A DNA stretch of 8,491 bases. It comes from CAZDIO01 sp964505555 (GTDB lineage Bacteria; Bdellovibrionota_C; UBA2361; SZUA-149; CAZDIO01). A program made the position numbers and the translations under genes. The stretch spans positions 1 through 8,491 of the forward strand of contig CAZDIO010000144.1 in assembly GCA_964505555.1 (NCBI GenBank), written 5' to 3'. The notes beneath the pieces are model-generated. The model was not told the origin of the DNA. It was given only the letters and a program-made list of their open reading frames with translations, and searched no databases. This document shows positions 5,401-8,491 of the stretch, piece by piece. How positions within the stretch are numbered: the stretch's first letter is position 1; every line of letters starts with the position of its first letter.

Positions 5401-6852
5401 TCACGCTGCCTGGGGAACAGTGTAGATCCAACGTGCCATTCCTTCGGATGACTTTGCGAAGTTGTCAACTGACAGAAATTCGTCCGGACCATGAAAGCGA
5501 GAGCGCTTGTCAGTTCCGCCCCATATGACAATGGTTTTGCCTGTCTCTTGCTGAATCAACGCAACGAGAGGAATCGAACCGCCATCCAGCTCAACAAGCG
5601 CTTCGGTCCCCCAGGACTCGGACATTGCCTGTGTCGCAAGGGCAACGGGAGCTGACGTTGGATCGACACGTGAGGCTCCGCCGAATTTAGATCCGATGAG
5701 TTGCACTTTTACTGTTCCACCAAGCACCTCCTCCGTGAATCTCTCCACATGCGTTTTGATCAGATCGAACATTCTTCTAGGATCCTGACCGTAAGCAAGA
5801 CGAAACGACAACTTCGCCCATGCCTTTGGATAGATGCTGGTGGGGGTGCTTTCTGGGTCAGTATTTCCACCGCTTATCCCGTGGACCGTTAGACTCGGGT
5901 ACGCGCCCTGTTGTTCGTGACGCGAACGTCCAAGTGGAAGCGGCATGAGCGCTGGTGCTCCCGAAAGCTTCAGCAAAAAGGAATCCGTAACCGGGTTTTT
6001 GCTGAGAATGGAACGTTCCCCGGCTGTGAGCGGGATAACGGCTTCGTTGAAACCGGGGATAGCAAACTCCAACGAATCGCGGTGGCGAAATGATCCGATA
6101 ATCCGAATGAGGGCCTCAGCCGGACACTGCACATTCCCGCTGTTGCCTGAATGAACCGCATCCGCAGGGCCACTCACTTCGATCCTGAAGTAGAGAAGTC
6201 CGCGAAGACCACTGCCCACGGCAGGTATCGCGACGGTGCCAGGAGCAATATCACGCGCGACATGAACGTCGGGAACAAGAATGGACACTGCGTCGCGGAA
6301 GAATTCTTTCCCCTCCGTTTGCTTCAGCCACTCCTCGAACCCTCCACTTCCATTTTCCTCCTCACCTTCAATGGCAATACGGAAGTCGCAAGGGTATTCG
6401 CCATGCTCATCCCAGATCGCCTCCAACGCCATAAGAAAGGCACAGAGCGGACCTTTCATGTCTCCGCTTCCACGACCGACGATCACCTGATCCTGTTCGT
6501 CGATGACTGTTGTGATGATGGGCTCAAATGCGCCGGTCAGCGTCCAACCGTCCCCCGCCGGTTGAACGTCATAGTGGCCGTAGAATCCAGCCGTTTTACG
6601 GTCTTCTCCCTTACCCTTACCGACGGCACAGAGGATCGGATTGTGTCCCTCGATCACCACACGCGAGGTCTGAAAACCGATTCGCTTCAACCAGTCCTCG
6701 ACCCATGTCGCCATCTGCTGAATGCCCTCTTCGTGCCCAGCTTCGTTACTGATGCTGGGAATTCTAATGCACTCGCGGAGTTTATCGAGTCCTCGAGTTC
6801 GAACCGTACTTCTCAGTCGAGCAAGTACGGCGTCCAATTTGCTTGGTTTCAT
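5401..6852 (-). CDS. M20 family metallopeptidase (dipeptidase-like)
   Basis: This 483-aa cytosolic-type enzyme of the M20 peptidase family has a di-metal site and probably hydrolyses dipeptides or similar amide substrates; the exact substrate cannot be read from sequence. Likely metal ligands are His93 in YGHYDVQPA, Asp131 in GRGSGDMKGP, Glu166 and Asp195, with His454 in FHGPDEF completing the site. Glu165 in EGEEENGSGG is the expected catalytic base. His234 in DAVHSGNSGN lies in the lid/dimer domain, as in carnosine dipeptidase-like enzymes. No signal peptide is seen, and the length is normal for the subfamily. The ATG has AAGGAG (6860-6865) seven bases upstream. GRGSGDMKGP differs slightly from the usual ASDDKG form but keeps the metal Asp. 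It is a single-gene unit, GC-richer than its neighbours, with its own terminator, and may have been acquired. Confidence 0.95.
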   Translation of the reverse strand: MKPSKLDAVLARLRSTVRTRGLDKLRECIRIPSISNEAGHEEGIQQMATWVEDWLKRIGFQTSRVVIEGHNPILCAVGKGKGEDRKTAGFYGHYDVQPAGDGWTLTGAFEPIITTVIDEQDQVIVGRGSGDMKGPLCAFLMALEAIWDEHGEYPCDFRIAIEGEEENGSGGFEEWLKQTEGKEFFRDAVSILVPDVHVARDIAPGTVAIPAVGSGLRGLLYFRIEVSGPADAVHSGNSGNVQCPAEALIRIIGSFRHRDSLEFAIPGFNEAVIPLTAGERSILSKNPVTDSFLLKLSGAPALMPLPLGRSRHEQQGAYPSLTVHGISGGNTDPESTPTSIYPKAWAKLSFRLAYGQDPRRMFDLIKTHVERFTEEVLGGTVKVQLIGSKFGGASRVDPTSAPVALATQAMSESWGTEALVELDGGSIPLVALIQQETGKTIVIWGGTDKRSRFHGPDEFLSVDNFAKSSEGMARWIYTVPQAA

Positions 6853-6915
6853 TACGGATCTCCTTCCACCGGGTAGAACAAGTTTTCTGCGCGTATAGCT
6901 ACCCGCTTTCTACAA

Positions 6916-6958
6916 CCGCGCTTGTTTCTTTCCCGCTAAAGGAAACAAACAAGTGCGG
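6916..6958. repeat. Hairpin upstream of the M20 gene
   Basis: CCGCGCTTGTTTCTTTCC (6916-6933) pairs with GGAAACAAACAAGTGCGG (6941-6958) around a 7-nt loop, with one G-T and one C-C mismatch. It lies 64 nt upstream of the peptidase ATG, in its presumed leader or promoter region. It could be a regulatory hairpin, or the end of a leftward transcript; no T-run follows on the minus strand. Confidence 0.55.
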
Positions 6959-7024
6959 CGCAGAAATTCCCATGAAAGAAGCGCAAAGCATTTTTACTTT
7001 GAAAACAAAAACCTTCTTTCGGTG

Positions 7025-7066
7025 TTTGCACCTCAGGTGATTGGTTGAGCCAAATTGAGGTGCAAA
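7025..7066. repeat. Perfect 11-bp inverted repeat
   Basis: TTTGCACCTCA (7025-7035) and TGAGGTGCAAA (7056-7066) are perfect arms with a short inner TTGG/CCAA stem. On the minus strand a TTTTTGTTTT stretch begins about 12 nt beyond the stem. That makes a weak terminator for leftward transcription from the regulator possible, about 260 nt after its stop. It could also be a protein-binding palindrome. Confidence 0.5.
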
Positions 7067-7326
7067 AAAAGAATATCTACTCAAATTGGACTTAAAAGAA
7101 CGACCGAAAAACAGATAAAATTCGCAGAACGGTGAGATAACACAATATCGCACTAAACTAAAGGGAATCTCTTCGATAAAAAAGTGAGTCTTAGCTGGAA
7201 TTTAGCCGTGCAGATAGGATATACTCTATTTCAATTAGGTTCGGAGAAAGAGCTTAAAGAAAAAGACACAACGTAACCATAAGCGATCAAATGGCGTGAA
7301 TCAAGAGAGTTCTCACCAAGGGCGGC
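7067..7326. other. Noncoding region between hairpin and regulator gene, nothing firm
   Basis: I see no supported gene in this stretch. A TATACT at 7220-7225 resembles a plus-strand -10 box but has no matching -35 and no gene in front of it. No strong terminator follows the regulator stop directly. Confidence 0.45.
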
Positions 7327-8304
7327 CTAAGACTGAACAATATCAAATGGCATCCACTTGTAGGTTTCTTTGCGAATCATTATTGAGTCTACACGGCGAA
7401 TGTATTTGGGGAAACGTTCTCGGATTTCGTCGACAAAACCATTGAATTGGGAATAGTCGTTTACTTCAAACTCGATTTCGACAAAGCAATCCCCTAACTG
7501 TTGAATAAAAAGAATAATGTGCGGGTTCATCTTGCAGTATTCACGAATTTCGTTTTCAACCCGTGCTTCGTAGTTTCGAAGGTGTAATTGGGCTTTAATA
7601 AACCTCATCCCGATCTTTTCGAGATTAAGCTCAATACGGTAGCCAACGATAATCCCAAGTTCCTCAAGCTTTGTAACCCGATTGCGAACGATAATCGGAG
7701 TAGAATCTACCCGCTCGGCAAGCTCAATCGCGGTCAGTCGGGAGTTCTGTGAAAGCTCCCTTAAGAGGTTGAAATCCAATGAGGTCAACACATGATTTGC
7801 TGGCTCTCCACCAAAGGGAAAAGAATCGGTTCCTACACCACGCAGATAATTTTTTCGAAAAAACAACGCTTGCACAATGGGATAGACACTAAACCCAATA
7901 ATGATGTCGTTAAATCGAGAGAGAATCTCACTCTGGATGGTATGAAAATCAAGGGGACTCTTGCCAAAGATGGCAAACATCAGATCCCAGCTTCCATCAG
8001 ACTCAGCATACCAATAAATGCGTGGGTGTTTTGCAAGATACTCAATGAATCTACTTATTCGTTTCTTGTTGTTTTCAAGCTGCACATAGGTTTTGTAAAT
8101 AACGAGTCCGAATTTGTATGGGTTTACGGATGTGGTGAATTTTCGAATAATGTTTCTCTCTTCAAGCCGCTTCAGACGATACCCCACCCGTTCTCGACCA
8201 AGTTGAAGCTTGCGAGAAAGCTCCGCCAAAGACTGCCGAGAATCATGATCCAATTCATAAAGAATATCACGATCAATTGAATCAAGTTTTTCCACCTCTG
8301 ACAT
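7327..8304 (-). CDS. Transcriptional regulator with two tandem Lrp/AsnC modules
   Basis: This 325-aa protein reads as two Lrp/AsnC-like halves. The first winged helix-turn-helix is at about residues 7-57 (LDSIDRDILYELDHDSRQSL, then LSRKLQLGRERVGYRLKRLE), followed by an alpha/beta region to about 150. A linker holding FPFGGEPANH leads to a second winged helix at about 174-220 (LDFNLLRELSQNSRLTAIEL, then VRNRVTKLEELGIIVGYRI) and a second alpha/beta region to about 315. Typical Lrp proteins are about 150 aa with one of each. It presumably binds DNA and possibly an amino acid or other small ligand; target and effector are unknown. The start ATG has only a weak AGAGAA upstream, but the N-terminal helix begins right after it. 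It is AT-richer than the peptidase gene and stands alone. Confidence 0.88.
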   Translation of the reverse strand: MSEVEKLDSIDRDILYELDHDSRQSLAELSRKLQLGRERVGYRLKRLEERNIIRKFTTSVNPYKFGLVIYKTYVQLENNKKRISRFIEYLAKHPRIYWYAESDGSWDLMFAIFGKSPLDFHTIQSEILSRFNDIIIGFSVYPIVQALFFRKNYLRGVGTDSFPFGGEPANHVLTSLDFNLLRELSQNSRLTAIELAERVDSTPIIVRNRVTKLEELGIIVGYRIELNLEKIGMRFIKAQLHLRNYEARVENEIREYCKMNPHIILFIQQLGDCFVEIEFEVNDYSQFNGFVDEIRERFPKYIRRVDSIMIRKETYKWMPFDIVQS

Positions 8305-8347
8305 AGATATTCTCTAAAAAATAACTATTCTTAATTATTAGTCAAAT

Positions 8348-8356
8348 ATTCTACCA
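8348..8356 (-). promoter_or_regulatory. Candidate extended -10 promoter of the regulator gene
   Basis: Read on the minus strand this is TGGTAGAAT, matching the TGnTATAAT extended -10 form with one mismatch. It would give a leader of about 35-40 nt. The -35 position is poor. TATTCT occurs on the plus strand at 8308-8313, 8326-8331 and 8347-8352, so repeated sites cover the promoter and leader and could serve autoregulation. Confidence 0.4.
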
Positions 8357-8379
8357 GATTTTATCTCACACTAATACTG

Positions 8380-8424
8380 CGATCTTTATTTGAAGTGAAT
8401 ACATAATATTTACGATCTTTATTT
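8380..8424. repeat. 12-bp direct repeat spaced 33 bp, in AT-rich upstream DNA
   Basis: CGATCTTTATTT occurs perfectly at 8380-8391 and 8413-8424. The 33-bp period is about three helical turns, so both copies face the same side of the DNA. They lie upstream of the candidate regulator promoter. The rest of 8305-8491 is strongly AT-rich, with no gene visible to the window end. Confidence 0.5.
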
Positions 8425-8491
8425 AACAATAATGATGTTTAACTTCACTATATTATCATAATCATAAATATTTATGTTATTTATTTTATAA

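Noticed and set aside
6151..6876. 241-codon plus-strand open frame
   Set aside because: It lies antisense to the M20 peptidase gene, whose active-site motifs and ribosome site are clear. The translation shows no recognisable domain.
7792..8280. 162-codon plus-strand open frame
   Set aside because: It is antisense to the Lrp-type regulator and shows no domain or ribosome site.

Overview
The window looks like chromosomal DNA from a Gram-negative (double-membrane) bacterium that I cannot place at phylum level. The evidence is a TolQ/TolR pair, which energises the outer-membrane Tol system, and a housekeeping block of glyceraldehyde-3-phosphate dehydrogenase, triosephosphate isomerase, SecG and tRNA-Leu(GAG). 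Coding DNA is of moderate GC. The M20 peptidase gene is visibly GC-richer, and the Lrp-type regulator and the right edge are AT-richer.

Layout. Positions 1-95 hold a palindromic dispersed repeat. tolR (103-507) and tolQ (521-1309) form a two-gene minus-strand operon that presumably continues beyond the left edge. A 172-bp divergent gap with plus-strand promoter candidates separates them from gap (1482-2480), tpiA (2500-3267), secG (3381-3851) and tRNA-Leu (3866-3949), all on the plus strand. From 3951 to about 5400 lies a repeat- and hairpin-rich zone. It contains a 127-bp nested palindrome one base after the tRNA, a second copy of the left-edge repeat in inverted orientation, two imperfect hairpins, one unrecognised 110-codon gene (4566-4898) with a terminator-like hairpin, and a second plus a degenerate third copy of the tRNA-adjacent repeat core. 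A minus-strand M20 metallopeptidase gene (5401-6852) follows, with its own terminator. After it comes a 474-bp noncoding stretch with two hairpins, then a minus-strand regulator with two Lrp/AsnC modules in tandem (7327-8304), and a very AT-rich upstream region to the window end.

Functions. TolQ and TolR form the proton-driven inner-membrane motor of the Tol-Pal system. Gap and TpiA are adjacent glycolytic enzymes; the phosphoglycerate kinase gene often found between them is absent here. SecG is a SecYEG translocon subunit, and secG followed by tRNA-Leu(GAG) recalls secG-leuU of Escherichia coli. The peptidase and the regulator look like independent single-gene units.

I found no clear new multi-gene system. 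The most unusual material is the noncoding repeat set between the tRNA and the peptidase, the orphan 110-aa protein and the two-module regulator.
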